Below are positions 36,309 to 45,834 of a stretch of 64,000 nt of DNA, one piece after another. The stretch is taken from the NCBI GenBank assembly GCA_018208355.1, contig CP062796.1, positions 1-64,000 of the forward strand, read 5' to 3'. The notes under the pieces are model-generated. The model did not search any database and was not told where the DNA came from. It worked only from the letters and a program-made list of their open reading frames with translations. How positions within the stretch are numbered: the first letter of the stretch is position 1; every line of letters starts with the position of its first letter. Both the position numbers and the translations under genes were made by a program. The stretch is from Candidatus Fermentithermobacillus carboniphilus (GTDB lineage: Bacteria > Bacillota > Sulfobacillia > Fermentithermobacillales > Fermentithermobacillaceae).

Positions 36309-37688
36309 TTGCACGGAGTGGATTTATCGAAGTACTCACAGCTCCTTACGGCATATACGGAGCTGCGCGTACAGGAGAACAGGAGCGTTCAGATTAGTTT
36401 CGTTAAGGGTAATAACACGATAAACTCACGATCGATCACGGGCGGGGTCTCTGCTAGAGTATATAAGAACGGGTCGTGGGGTTTTGCCTCAAACCCCGAA
36501 GTTACCGACGATTCCATAAGATCGGTCATAAAAGTGGCGACCGACAATGCCGTATTTCTGGATTCGAGGGAGCGAAAGGGCAAAAAGCCCCTTCCGGTTA
36601 CGGCGGCTTCGTCTGACAACGACTTCTCAACCAAGAAGTCGAGGCTTGGACAGAGACAGCTAGTCGAGTTTGCGCGTGAAGTCGACAGCCACATAGTCCG
36701 GAAATATCCCAACCTCTCCAGCAGGACCGTGGTTCTGAGCTGCCTCGACATGGAGAAGACTCTCCTCACGTCTGACGGTTCTTACGCTCATTCGATGATC
36801 CCTAGGAGCTTTATCCACGTTACCCTTTCGGTCGAAAAAGACGGGAAGCCTGTTGAACTTTCAGACTCATACGGAGGGCTAGGGCAGTTTGAGGACGTGT
36901 TTGAGTCCCCGGCTTCTATCTTCGACGGTATAGAGAAACAGTACCAGCACCTGATGAAGAAGAAAGAAGGAGTTTTCCCCGAGGCAGGCGTTAAGACATG
37001 CGTGCTCGACGCTGAACTGGCCGGTATCCTTGCCCACGAAGCCATAGGTCACACCACAGAAGCGGACCTCGTTATGGGAGGGTCAGTAGCGGGTGGATTG
37101 CTGGGTAAGGAAGTTGCCAGCCCGCTTATCACCCTTGTAGATTTTGCCAACACCTGCTTGGGCAAGACGTGCCCGGTACCTGTGTACGTGGACGATGAGG
37201 GTACCAGAGCAGAAGATGTTGTTATAATCGATAAGGGTGTGCTCAAAGGCTTCATGCACAATAAAGAGAGTGCTGCCCATTTCGGAGTATCCCCCACCGG
37301 TAATGCTCGCGCCTTTCTGTTCTCCGACGAGCCTCTCATCCGGATGAGGAATACCGCCATCATGCCCGGCACAAGCAAGCTTGAGGACATGATCGCGTCG
37401 GTGGACGACGGTTACTACCTGATTAACCCCAGCAACGGCCAGGCTGACTCGACCAGCGAGTTCATGTTCGGTATAACCCTCGGATACGAAATCAAGAACG
37501 GCAAGATAGGAAGAGCAATCGTAGATACCACAATTTCTGGAGTAGCGTTCGATGTCCTCAAGACAGTGACTATGGTTTCAGACGAAATGAAATGGCTGAG
37601 CGCCGGGATGTGCGGCAAGAAGCAGCCGATCCCCGTAGGGATGGGCGGTCCGGCCATAAAGTGCAAGGTCAATATAGGAGGCAGGTAG
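36309..37688 (+). CDS. tldD: TldD-family metalloprotease
   Basis: About 460 residues. HEAIGH (near residue 242, in ILAHEAIGHTTEAD) is the zinc-binding HExxxH motif of TldD; downstream SNGQADSTSEFMFG and IPVGMGGPAIKCKVNIGG are also typical. With TldE it forms a complex that degrades unfolded peptides and matures some peptide natural products. TTG 36309 is chosen because GGGGAGGGG (36296-36303) is correctly spaced; GTG 36318 is an alternative. The 380 bp upstream, after the Pho box, show no gene. Confidence 0.92.
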   Translation: MHGVDLSKYSQLLTAYTELRVQENRSVQISFVKGNNTINSRSITGGVSARVYKNGSWGFASNPEVTDDSIRSVIKVATDNAVFLDSRERKGKKPLPVTAASSDNDFSTKKSRLGQRQLVEFAREVDSHIVRKYPNLSSRTVVLSCLDMEKTLLTSDGSYAHSMIPRSFIHVTLSVEKDGKPVELSDSYGGLGQFEDVFESPASIFDGIEKQYQHLMKKKEGVFPEAGVKTCVLDAELAGILAHEAIGHTTEADLVMGGSVAGGLLGKEVASPLITLVDFANTCLGKTCPVPVYVDDEGTRAEDVVIIDKGVLKGFMHNKESAAHFGVSPTGNARAFLFSDEPLIRMRNTAIMPGTSKLEDMIASVDDGYYLINPSNGQADSTSEFMFGITLGYEIKNGKIGRAIVDTTISGVAFDVLKTVTMVSDEMKWLSAGMCGKKQPIPVGMGGPAIKCKVNIGGR

Positions 37689-37690
37689 AC

Positions 37691-38986
37691 ATGAGAGACC
37701 CGAAAAAGCTGGCAAAATCAGGTCTGGATGCTCTATTGAAGGCCGGTGCGGAGAAAGCCCAGTGCCTCTTGAGTCTTACCGATAAACACGAGATGAACGT
37801 GGACGCGGGCGAACTGAGTCTTTTCAGGACCACCTTTGACACTCGCCTCAGCATGACTGCCATAAAAGGCCAGAAGAAAGGAACCAGCAGTATAAACAAG
37901 GCAGATAGCGAGTCCATCGAAAGGGCCGCCGCTGAGGCACTCGCCATCGCAGATGCTTCGCAGCCCGACGAGGCCAATGATATCGCAGAATACCAGGTGC
38001 CTCAGGAGTTTTCGGCGGGGAGCGACTCGCCAGATTTTGGTAGGATGCACTATCGTCTTAAAGAACTACTCAACACGGTTAGGGCGAGATACCCCAAAAT
38101 CGTTCTCCGCCAGGCGTACCTTGATTTCACGCGTGAAAGGCTCTATCTGGTCAACTCCAACGGGGTGGACTTTGTCAGCACAAAAGGAGTCTACCGGTGT
38201 TTCATCATCTTCTCGTCGAGAGATGGGGAAAAGGTATCATCTTTCAATTACACGGGCGTTGCTATGAAGGATCTGGAAAAGGAGATTATAGAATGTGGTT
38301 CCATTGATATCCTTCTTCGCCAATCGACGGAGCAGATTACTACCCGCTCTGTCGGGAGCAAGTTTGTCGGAGATGTGATCGTTGCGCCGGATTGCCTCGA
38401 GGATGTGCTTGGATTCCTAACCGCCTCAATAAGCGATAGGCCGATGATATCGGGGACGAGCATCTATAAAGACAAGCTGAATCAGCCCGTTGCCAGCCCT
38501 CTTCTTACCGTACATTCAAAACCTGTTTCCGATGAGATATGCGATGGATACTTTCTGACTCAAGACGGGTACGCTGCGCGGAATAGCACCATTGTTGGCC
38601 GCGGGGTATTGAGAGCTTTCCTTTTGAGCCTGTACGGCTCAAGGAAGACTGGTAAGGAACGCTCTGTGAACGACGGAAGGGCGTTTGTTGTGGAGCCAGG
38701 CCATACCTCGTTGGAGGACATGGTGAAAGCCGTCAAGAAAGGGATTTTGCTTGTCAGGTTCTCGGGCGGCCGGCCCAACGAAAACGGTGATTTTGCGGGA
38801 GTAGCCAAGAACAGCTACTATATCGAGGATGGTGAGATTAAGTACCCAATTAGTGAAACCATGATTTCCGGAAACTTCGCCCAGATGCTGGGAAATATCA
38901 CCGCCATATCATCCGAACGGATTGATTACGGATTCGCGGTCTTGCCCTGGGTTGCATTCTCTGGGGTCGTAATCTCGGGGAAGTAG
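37691..38986 (+). CDS. tldE: TldE (PmbA), partner of TldD
   Basis: 431 residues beginning 2 bp after tldD, with AGGAGG ahead of ATG 37691. The family features are an N-terminal ferredoxin-like region (EMNVDAGELSLFRTTFDTRL), SKFVGDVIVAPDCLEDVLGF, and the C-terminal GVAKNSYYIEDGEIKYPISE. TldE lacks the HExxxH motif, as here, and acts as the non-catalytic half of the TldD/E protease. Confidence 0.92.
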   Translation: MRDPKKLAKSGLDALLKAGAEKAQCLLSLTDKHEMNVDAGELSLFRTTFDTRLSMTAIKGQKKGTSSINKADSESIERAAAEALAIADASQPDEANDIAEYQVPQEFSAGSDSPDFGRMHYRLKELLNTVRARYPKIVLRQAYLDFTRERLYLVNSNGVDFVSTKGVYRCFIIFSSRDGEKVSSFNYTGVAMKDLEKEIIECGSIDILLRQSTEQITTRSVGSKFVGDVIVAPDCLEDVLGFLTASISDRPMISGTSIYKDKLNQPVASPLLTVHSKPVSDEICDGYFLTQDGYAARNSTIVGRGVLRAFLLSLYGSRKTGKERSVNDGRAFVVEPGHTSLEDMVKAVKKGILLVRFSGGRPNENGDFAGVAKNSYYIEDGEIKYPISETMISGNFAQMLGNITAISSERIDYGFAVLPWVAFSGVVISGK

Positions 38987-39031
38987 GCCCGCTTTGGGTA
39001 TCGCCCCGGGCTTCTGGATCTGGGCACGCAA

Positions 39032-39268
39032 ATGACATTTGAGAATTTGCAGGCAAAGAGGGGATCAGGGTTGTATGTCATTGATCGCTTTGAAGGGAAA
39101 TGGGCCGTCGTGGCAGGCGATGGCGGCGAGGTGTTTAACCTCCCAAAAGACCTGCTACCTGATACTGCCCGAGAAGGAGATGTTGTCCGGATCCTGGTCC
39201 AGGTGGATCCAGAGGAGACAATGGCTCGTCGTGAAAGGATCAGGAGCCTTTTAAAGTTTGATAAATAG
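39032..39268 (+). CDS. DUF3006 small protein
   Basis: Up to 78 residues. The core YVIDRFEGKWAVVAGDGGEV, then LPKDLLPDTAREGDVV, matches DUF3006, a small beta-rich domain. A TTG at 39071 (GGGATCAGGG upstream) would give the more usual length; ATG 39032 lacks a ribosome site. DUF3006 genes often accompany ComEC-type metallo-beta-lactamase proteins, as here, 33 bp downstream. Function unknown. Confidence 0.8.
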   Translation: MTFENLQAKRGSGLYVIDRFEGKWAVVAGDGGEVFNLPKDLLPDTAREGDVVRILVQVDPEETMARRERIRSLLKFDK

Positions 39269-39300
39269 ACGTTCCGCTCTGCAGGGGACGGTAGGAAATC

Positions 39301-40257
39301 GTGAAGAGACTCAAGCTGCTTGTGTCTTTGATTGTTACAGTCTTAGCGTTTCTCCGTTTAAGCGTACCGTGGTACCATGCGAAGAACCTGGCGCCTAGCA
39401 TTGAGGTCCATTTCCTTGATGTGGGCCAAGCTGACAGCATCTTCATCCAGACCTCCAGCGGGGTTAACGTGCTTATTGACGGAGGAAACAATTCCGATGG
39501 AGAAAGAGTTGTCTCCTACCTGAAGGCACAGGGAGTCAAGCGTCTGGACGCCGTGGTTGCGACCCATCCCCACGAGGATCACATTGGAGGACTGGACAGG
39601 GTACTCAACGAGTTCCCGGTTGACCGGGTTTACATGCCCAATGCCGTCACCACTACGAGGACGTACGAGGACTTCCTTTTAGCTGTGAAAGGTGCGAAGG
39701 CCAGGGTGATCCAGGCAAAGGCGGGGGTTAAACTGGATGTTCCGGGATTAGAAGGTGTCTTCCTGGCTCCCAACGGTGACTACTACGAGGATCTCAACAA
39801 TTACAGCGCAGTGCTGAAAGTAACCTTCGGTAGCGTTTCTTTTCTTTTCGCCGGGGATGCCGAGTTTGTTTCGGAAGCAGAGATGCTGAAGGCAGGTTAC
39901 GACCTCAGGGCAAACGTTCTAAAAGTAGGTCATCACGGAAGTGACAGTTCAACGTCCAGCGCGTTCCTGGCCAAAGTTTCACCCGAGTATGCGGTCATTT
40001 GCGTTGGTGCTGGCAACGATTTTGGGCACCCGTCGGATACCGTGCTCAAGAGGCTCTCAGATGCCCGCGTGAAAGTATATCGCACAGACCGAGACGGGAA
40101 TATTGTGATGAGGTCAAACGGGAAGCAGATAAGCGTGAGTCTGAATTCGTCGGCGACAGGGTACGGCGAAGGTCCATCAAGAGAAGTCACTGCGGCAGCG
40201 GCGTCGCAACTGTATTCACGCAACTGTGACGACGCTGCCGCTTCGCCCAACGGCTAG
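39301..40257 (+). CDS. ComEC-type metallo-beta-lactamase-fold hydrolase, exported
   Basis: 318 residues from GTG 39301. A hydrophobic N-terminus (LLVSLIVTVLAFLRLSV) acts as signal or anchor. The beta-lactamase fold follows: VHFLDVGQADSIFIQ, ATHPHEDHIGG (HxHxDH), FLFAGDAE and LKVGHHGSDSS, then FGHPS. This is the free-standing form of the ComEC C-terminal domain, probably an extracellular nuclease or phosphodiesterase. The last 40 residues are Ser- and Ala-rich and unlike the fold. Confidence 0.9.
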   Translation: MKRLKLLVSLIVTVLAFLRLSVPWYHAKNLAPSIEVHFLDVGQADSIFIQTSSGVNVLIDGGNNSDGERVVSYLKAQGVKRLDAVVATHPHEDHIGGLDRVLNEFPVDRVYMPNAVTTTRTYEDFLLAVKGAKARVIQAKAGVKLDVPGLEGVFLAPNGDYYEDLNNYSAVLKVTFGSVSFLFAGDAEFVSEAEMLKAGYDLRANVLKVGHHGSDSSTSSAFLAKVSPEYAVICVGAGNDFGHPSDTVLKRLSDARVKVYRTDRDGNIVMRSNGKQISVSLNSSATGYGEGPSREVTAAAASQLYSRNCDDAAASPNG

Positions 40258-40893
40258 TCACCTGATAAGATGAATCCAATCCCGGAACAAAAGCTCAAGC
40301 CTGGGAATGAACAGTCCGAGACGCGCCATGACCGTCGAACCAAAGACGGCGCCGAAAGTAACCATCAGGACCAGTCTACCCAGGTAGGAGGAAGCCGAAA
40401 CGACTCGCCAGGCTGCGATCTGGACGGAGCCAACCTGTCCCTCGGGCTTGTTCCCGACTATGAAGAAGAAGACCGATAGTGCCGCCACTGTAAACAGTAG
40501 CGTTACCAGGCTGCTGATATTCGTCACGGGCTTCATGGCAGCCCGTACTTGTGCTATGATACCGGCCTCAATGACTCCGGTTATAGTGACGCCGGAAGCC
40601 GTCCCGACGAGATACGCTATTGGATAGCGGCTCAGCCACGCGGCTTTCGGGAACCACCGGGCGAATAGCAGAACGCCGAGGACTATCGGAATTACGGTTG
40701 CCCATTCGCCATTCGCGAGACGAGTTAGAGCCATGGTTTTTACATTGGTCCATCCCATGACCACGAGATGAGCCAGGGATAAACCGGTGTATGCATGTTC
40801 GCAGAACCGGAAAAACGGGTTTTCCCTGAAAAGGTAGCTGTAAAGCCCGAGAGTCATCAGCGCCATGAGCCAGATCCTTACATCGGTCGTCAT
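40258..40893 (-). CDS. Module 1, gene D: multi-pass membrane protein
   Basis: 211 residues with about five or six hydrophobic helices (for example LIMALMTLGLYSYLF-like start, VIPIVLGVLLFARWF, VTLLFTVAALSVFFFIV). It is the paralogue of 58350-58976: shared landmarks are ENPxxRxxEHxYxGxxxAHxxxMGW, SRYPxxxLxGxxxG and a C-terminal RDWIHLIR/GDWLHLIK. Last gene of the four-gene module; it overlaps gene C by 4 bp. Function unknown. Confidence 0.85.
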   Translation of the reverse strand: MTTDVRIWLMALMTLGLYSYLFRENPFFRFCEHAYTGLSLAHLVVMGWTNVKTMALTRLANGEWATVIPIVLGVLLFARWFPKAAWLSRYPIAYLVGTASGVTITGVIEAGIIAQVRAAMKPVTNISSLVTLLFTVAALSVFFFIVGNKPEGQVGSVQIAAWRVVSASSYLGRLVLMVTFGAVFGSTVMARLGLFIPRLELLFRDWIHLIR

Positions 40894-41711
40894 CCCTCAC
40901 TCCTCCTTCCCTGAGATCTCCGGCTATACCAGTAACTTACGTTCCCGATCAGCATGAGAACCAGGAGATAGATATGACCTGCAGATTGTGCGTCCATCGA
41001 CTTTGTGGCCATTCCTGGTTTACCGAGCCTCTGTTCGTAGTAAGCGGCTCCCCGAACTCCGCCGAGCATGCCCACAAGCTGGCCGTTTTTGTAATAAGTG
41101 AGGCTATCGGGGGTTGCCACGGATACAGTCGAACTGATGCAGGGTACCTGATACTTACCCCAGATGTGTCGCACAAGCCACCAGGTATCGTCGCTGGACG
41201 TATAGCACGACACTACTGCGAAGTCCTTGATAGACTGTATCCTTGTCCAGAGAGGTAAATTGTTCAAATCCTGCTTGAACTGGTCTTCTTTATAGACCCC
41301 GCGAATGTTGTCCGCTACGGCTGCAAGAGCCGTCTCTCTGCCCGCCACGTACGGCAGTACGATATAGTCCTCGCCGTATTTTGCCCCGTATTCCTTTTCA
41401 AGCAGCTTTCCGAGCTCCAGGGAATACATGATGCCGTCGGGAATAAAGGTGCTTATCACTACCTTGTGGCCCTTCTCCAAATGATGACGGGCGATGGCGA
41501 TGGCAGCCGGCCAGATTTCACCGGCGTTGGAGGGAGCGACCTCGCAAACCATCATGGTTATGGACCCCTTGGGTAAGTTATCTATGAACTTGAATGCGGC
41601 TTCGGTTTCAGCGGCGTAACCTACCGGAAGGCCAATGGGCTTTACGAGGGGGAGGAGGACAACGATCGATAGAAGTCCCCATATAAGCCACTGTTGAGTG
41701 AATTTGTACAT
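40890..41711 (-). CDS. Module 1, gene C: membrane-anchored protein with Rossmann-like domain
   Basis: 273 residues: an N-terminal membrane helix (WGLLSIVVLLPLVKPIGLPVGY), a soluble region (DNLPKGSITMMVCEVAPSNA, YGEDYIVLPYVAGRETALAA) and a C-terminal helix (IYLLVLMLIGNVSYWY). Paralogue of 57522-58349, sharing the preferred order hydrophobic anchor, EYGxDxxxLxYVAGxETAxxA and GLRGAAxYEQ. The alternating beta strands suggest a nucleotide-binding-like fold, but no known motif is visible. Confidence 0.85.
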   Translation of the reverse strand: MYKFTQQWLIWGLLSIVVLLPLVKPIGLPVGYAAETEAAFKFIDNLPKGSITMMVCEVAPSNAGEIWPAAIAIARHHLEKGHKVVISTFIPDGIMYSLELGKLLEKEYGAKYGEDYIVLPYVAGRETALAAVADNIRGVYKEDQFKQDLNNLPLWTRIQSIKDFAVVSCYTSSDDTWWLVRHIWGKYQVPCISSTVSVATPDSLTYYKNGQLVGMLGGVRGAAYYEQRLGKPGMATKSMDAQSAGHIYLLVLMLIGNVSYWYSRRSQGRRSEG

Positions 41712-41713
41712 GG

Positions 41714-42346
41714 TCAGTTCCCCCCATCAGACATGTAGGATCTTTCGAGTCCCAGGATCACGCGCAGGCCAAGGCTCACGATGCCTAGAGAACCTCCTAT
41801 GGTGATCGCTCTTATGCCAGCTGTATTGACGGTATCAAGAAGCCAGGAGCTAAACCTGGGAATCAGAGGCGAGATGGCTGTACCTATTCCTATCTGACCA
41901 AGCATGACTGCCGCGCCGGTGAACATCAGGATGCCCGCGTGCAGGTTTCTAATTCTAAAAGCTCGCCATACCGCATTCGTCATGTAAAAGAGAGTCATGG
42001 AATACATGGTTGCAGAAGCTGGCTGGTAGAGGGACTTCCAAACATACTGGTACTGTGCTGAATTGGATCCGCGGATAAGGCCGATTGCTAAATACGGAAG
42101 GAAAAACACGAGAAAGACCACGCTGTACTGCCAGTTTCTGCCTTTGTGGTGAATGTTTTTGCCGTGGAGGCGTACCATATTCAAGGCACCGAGCGCCAGG
42201 GCGAAAGCCGCGATGATTAGGCGCCACCTCACTACTGTATCCGAGATTGATTTGAGCCCGGTGGATTTCAGGAAGTAGGATGTGATCACTATGGATCCCG
42301 TGAGGAATCCGATGAGGATGGGTCCTTCTTTTTTCATCGAGATCAC
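41714..42346 (-). CDS. Module 1, gene B: multi-pass membrane protein
   Basis: 210 residues, about six hydrophobic helices. Shares LIIAAFALxLxxxNxxRxH near residue 45, YRAFR/WRAFR-IRN, and the C-terminal SLGLRxxxGLERSY with the paralogue at 56858-57490. ATG 42346 sits 1 bp after gene A. Function unknown. Confidence 0.85.
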   Translation of the reverse strand: MISMKKEGPILIGFLTGSIVITSYFLKSTGLKSISDTVVRWRLIIAAFALALGALNMVRLHGKNIHHKGRNWQYSVVFLVFFLPYLAIGLIRGSNSAQYQYVWKSLYQPASATMYSMTLFYMTNAVWRAFRIRNLHAGILMFTGAAVMLGQIGIGTAISPLIPRFSSWLLDTVNTAGIRAITIGGSLGIVSLGLRVILGLERSYMSDGGN

Positions 42347-42347
42347 C

Positions 42348-43103
42348 TCAGTTCTTTAAAATGTTCACGAGGGAGTCTTTGCCGAAAGAGGCTAGGGCAG
42401 CACCGATGAGCATCAACGTTACAGCTGCGACTTTGGCTGCTTCCTGCGCGGTGAGGGCGCCAATTTCACTAGGTTCCCGCGACATGTACACCCCTGCAGC
42501 AAAGAGCTCTTCGCCGATGAGGGTATAGTCGCAGGCAGCGACGAAGAACGGGAGCTGATGAAAATTGGCGGTTCCGGCTATTGTTGCAGCACCGACGAGA
42601 CTTGCTGCTTCGGCGAAAACCATTGACTCATAATAGTAATTGCCAAATAGAAGTACGCCGGACACCTTTTCGCGCTGAAAAAGCCCGAGTACCGAGGCCT
42701 TAGAACTGTCGGCAGGCAGGTATTGGACAAAGTCCTGGTTGAAGTCCTGGGGTTTGCCTTGTTTCACGTAGGCCGAGCGCTGAATCTCAAGACACATTGG
42801 ATAAATCTCGGGAAGCGGGGTGACGGTGTGTAGCCGCGCGTCGTACCGTGCTACCTGTTCGCACACGTATCCCAAGATACGCAGGCTGGCAAATGTCTGC
42901 GCTTCCATTTCGCCAGCACCGAAGACAAACGCCAGGGGACGCCCCATTTCTGTAGCCCGACCGACAAGTTCGTCAATTGCATCAAGACCGGGTATCCTTC
43001 GGATCCGGAACTTGCCGGTTCGTTTGTAAGATTCGGACGCGATAAATAGGATGCATATGAACGCGACGAGAAAGACCAGTTGAGAGATGCGACCAGGATT
43101 CAA
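42348..43103 (-). CDS. Module 1, gene A: DUF6754 membrane protein
   Basis: About 251 residues. The start TTG 43103 is chosen because AAAGGAGGAG ends 5 bp before it; the frame stays open to 43124 but would then code through that ribosome site. One N-terminal helix (LVFLVAFICILFIA), then the DUF6754 domain: IPGLDAIDELVGRATEMGRP, AQTFASLRILGYV, ESMVFAEAASLVGAATIAGT and FFVAACDYTLIGEELFA, and a C-terminal helix. Paralogue of 56030-56806. First gene of the module; function unknown. Confidence 0.88.
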   Translation of the reverse strand: MNPGRISQLVFLVAFICILFIASESYKRTGKFRIRRIPGLDAIDELVGRATEMGRPLAFVFGAGEMEAQTFASLRILGYVCEQVARYDARLHTVTPLPEIYPMCLEIQRSAYVKQGKPQDFNQDFVQYLPADSSKASVLGLFQREKVSGVLLFGNYYYESMVFAEAASLVGAATIAGTANFHQLPFFVAACDYTLIGEELFAAGVYMSREPSEIGALTAQEAAKVAAVTLMLIGAALASFGKDSLVNILKN

Positions 43104-43662
43104 CGATGCTCCTCCTTTCAGCAAGAAACGTTAATGATAGCGTACGAGGCAAGACGCGTCTTGCCGGTACGTCACAGAGGTGTTACAGGCGTGCCATGCA
43201 GATAATAAAACCCGCACGGCACCCGCTTTTTGAGGGAACTTACCGCACGGGTCTTTTCTACCCACGGTGTGCTCGCTGCAGCGAGCTTGTGCCGCTCGGA
43301 CCATGACATCCGGCTAGGGCCGGACCGGAACCCTAAGGCACCCTTCCCGCAGCCTTATTGTGAGGAGTCGACTCGCTCAAGCGTATTTGGAAGGAATAAT
43401 AGCACCCGAACACCGAGTTGACAATATGATAACGCATATTTTTGCATTCCTTAATTGGGCCCTCCGGGTGCCCGGACAAGAACCTTTTGTGCAAGGCCCC
43501 GGCCGAAGGGAACTTTCTCGTAAGATTTGAACAGGGCAAGCTCGTCGTTAACGGGATGTTGTGGTATGGTTATTCTTGAAGATGGGGCCGGTCTCCCAAT
43601 TGTGGGGTAATTATGGGATACACGGCCCGGTCAATAACGCCGAAAGAGGGGATCTCCAAACC

Positions 43663-44499
43663 ATGGACCTTTCCTGGCTCATATGGGGTTTCTTCTTGAT
43701 ATCTATGATCCTTCCGGTGATTCAGCGGAAACAATTAGATGCTATGCGGGTAAAGCTTATCCGGAGTCTTGAAAAGAAGCGTGGGTCCAGAGTCATCACC
43801 CTCATTCATAGGCAGGAAGCTCTGAACTTCCTTGGCTTGCCCATTTCTCGCTACATCGACATCGAAGATTCAGAACAGGTGCTCAGAGCCATAAGGATGA
43901 CACCAGAGGACATGCCGATAGACATAATACTGCACACGCCTGGAGGTCTGGTATTGGCGGCAGAACAGATAGCGCGCGCATTGCTTCGGCACAAGGCTAA
44001 GGTGACGGTCTTCGTTCCACACTACGCTATGTCCGGTGGGACGCTTATCGCACTGTCAGCTGATGAACTCGTGATGGATCCGAACGCGGTTCTCGGCCCC
44101 GTTGACCCACAGATCGGTAAGTACGCGGCTGTGTCGATCTTGAGGGTCATGAAGGAGAAGGATCGAAATCAAATTGACGATGAGACGATAATCCTTGCGG
44201 ATATGGCTGAAAAGGCAATCAAACAGGTGACGAGTACTGTAACTGATATGCTGTCTCAACGGATGGACCGCGAAAAAGCGCAAGCTCTCGCTGAAAAACT
44301 GACTTCAGGTCAATGGACTCATGACTATCCGCTAACTTGCGAGGAACTCAAGGAATTCGGATTTCCTCCCATATGTACGGATATGCCCGTAGAGATCTAC
44401 CAGCTTATGGAGCTGTATCCACAGCCAGCACAAACCAGGCCCTCAGTGCAATATGTTCCCGTACCTTACCGGGACGAAAAAGAACGCATGAGAAAGTAG
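43663..44499 (+). CDS. Membrane-anchored ClpP-like serine protease (SDH family)
   Basis: About 278 residues. N-terminal helix LSWLIWGFFLISMILPVI, then a ClpP-fold core of the serine dehydrogenase proteinase family (PF01972): IDIILHTPGGLVLAAEQIAR, VPHYAMSGGTLIALSADELV (Ser in MSGG) and VLGPVDPQIGKY. Probably a membrane-tethered cytoplasmic protease or peptidase. ATG 43663 is preferred, about 10 bp after AGAGGGGAT; an in-frame ATG at 43561 lacks a ribosome site. It is divergent from DUF6754 module 1. Confidence 0.88.
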   Translation: MDLSWLIWGFFLISMILPVIQRKQLDAMRVKLIRSLEKKRGSRVITLIHRQEALNFLGLPISRYIDIEDSEQVLRAIRMTPEDMPIDIILHTPGGLVLAAEQIARALLRHKAKVTVFVPHYAMSGGTLIALSADELVMDPNAVLGPVDPQIGKYAAVSILRVMKEKDRNQIDDETIILADMAEKAIKQVTSTVTDMLSQRMDREKAQALAEKLTSGQWTHDYPLTCEELKEFGFPPICTDMPVEIYQLMELYPQPAQTRPSVQYVPVPYRDEKERMRK

Positions 44500-44635
44500 G
44501 TGCGAAAGAGGTTAGTTTAGAGATTAGTCTAGAGGTCAGCTTCGGGGAAATCCAAGGCGCTCCCGGGACCTTACCCTGGGACTTGCCCTGGGAAATCTCA
44601 TATAATCTGCGGGGAAGACCTTTATAGCTCTTTTC

Positions 44636-44677
44636 GGGGCCGGTCTCGGGAAAAACCGCCGGTCTGGGAACGGCCCC
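44636..44677. terminator. Hairpin between convergent genes
   Basis: GGGGCCG (44636-44642) pairs with CGGCCCC (44671-44677), preceded by TTTTC. It lies between the ClpP-like gene (+) and the ATP-grasp ligase (-), so a bidirectional terminator is likely, though the T-tract is short. Confidence 0.45.
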
Positions 44678-44697
44678 TGTGGAGGTCTCTTCCGTCT

Positions 44698-45744
44698 CTA
44701 CGCTACGTATCCCACCTTGGGGATCCCGCTGTATCTCTTCAGCGCCGCCTCAACTATGCTTCCAACCAGCCACGAACGCGGTTTTCCCAACGAAGCCGCC
44801 ATCTTGCCCATATAGCTGACATGGATCGCCGAATCTTGCCCGGGACCCTCACCGCCGGGACTGGCAAGCCCCGGGAAAGTGTTGAGCTCGAGGAAATAGG
44901 GCTTGTCGCCTTCGAGCATGATATCGATCCTTCCGTAATCCCTGGCTCCCAAGGCCTTGTACGCGCGGATAGCCAGTTTCCTTAAATTCTCTGCCTGTTC
45001 AGACGGGAGGGGTACAGGGCATATCAGTACTTCTTTGTCGCTCATTTTATGAGCATAGGTATTGGTCAACGCGTCGGAGTATCCTACTTCAAGCAGAGGC
45101 AAAACCGTGATTTCGTCTCCGTTGCCTATTAGCCCGATGCTTATCTCACGTCCCCTTATGTACTTCTCGACCAGCACCAGTTGTCTCAGATTCTGGAGAA
45201 TTCTAATGGCAGCCTCGGAGAGTCCTGATTCGTCGTAAACGATGGAATCCTCGGTTATACCCGAACTCCCGCGTCCTTTGGCCGGCTTAACGAAGAGGGG
45301 GAAATCCAGACCTCGCCTAGCAAGCAGTTCCCGGACCCGATTAAGCTGTGTCCGGTTCGATATCGTGACGAATTCGGGGGTGGGGATTCCCTCGTAGACC
45401 CAGATTTTCTTTCTGGTAGGCTTATCCAGGGGGACCAGATCGATACCCGACCCGACATACGGGATCCTGCATGCTTCACAGAAAGAGACTTCTTCTTCAG
45501 ATGAAGCATTGAAAACGAGAGCAGGCTTTATCTTATTAATCTCCTGTAGCACTAAATCAAGTCTGTCGGGTTTCCACTGAACGAGCTCCGCCGAGAAACC
45601 GGCTTCTCTTAGAGCGTGGCAATGATACAAGGCTTCGTCCCTTGAGTCGTCGTGGAGTGTCTGACCGGTAAATTCCTCTTGTAGCTCAGTGTTCCTGCGT
45701 GGACGCCATAAAACCGCAATTTTTATGGCGTTCACCGATCTCAC
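44698..45744 (-). CDS. D-alanine--D-alanine ligase-like ATP-grasp enzyme
   Basis: 348 residues with Ddl architecture: an N-terminal Rossmann part (IKIAVLWRPRR, PALVFNASSEEEVSF), the lid (VGSGIDLVPLDKPTRKKIW), ATP-grasp motifs FPLFVKPAKGRGSSGI and LVLVEKYIRGREISIGLIG, and the metal-binding YGRIDIMLEGDKPYFLELNT followed by FPGL. It probably joins two amino acids (D-Ala-D-Ala or a related dipeptide). No mur genes are nearby, so the substrate may differ from that of the housekeeping Ddl. Confidence 0.85.
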   Translation of the reverse strand: MRSVNAIKIAVLWRPRRNTELQEEFTGQTLHDDSRDEALYHCHALREAGFSAELVQWKPDRLDLVLQEINKIKPALVFNASSEEEVSFCEACRIPYVGSGIDLVPLDKPTRKKIWVYEGIPTPEFVTISNRTQLNRVRELLARRGLDFPLFVKPAKGRGSSGITEDSIVYDESGLSEAAIRILQNLRQLVLVEKYIRGREISIGLIGNGDEITVLPLLEVGYSDALTNTYAHKMSDKEVLICPVPLPSEQAENLRKLAIRAYKALGARDYGRIDIMLEGDKPYFLELNTFPGLASPGGEGPGQDSAIHVSYMGKMAASLGKPRSWLVGSIVEAALKRYSGIPKVGYVA

Positions 45745-45834
45745 CTCACTTCATGGATTATTCTGGAGTATATTGTCAGCTATCTACCTCCCGGGGGCAA
45801 GTCCGGTGAGTCAAGCGGAGAAGAAGGTGACCGG

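Noticed and set aside
43405-43450. Possible promoter with TTGACA upstream of the ClpP-like gene
   Set aside because: No acceptable -10 element lies at 16-18 bp; too weak to list as a feature.
44337-44627. Frame overlapping the end of the ClpP-like protease
   Set aside because: Out-of-frame shadow with a low-complexity tail of imperfect repeats and no ribosome site.
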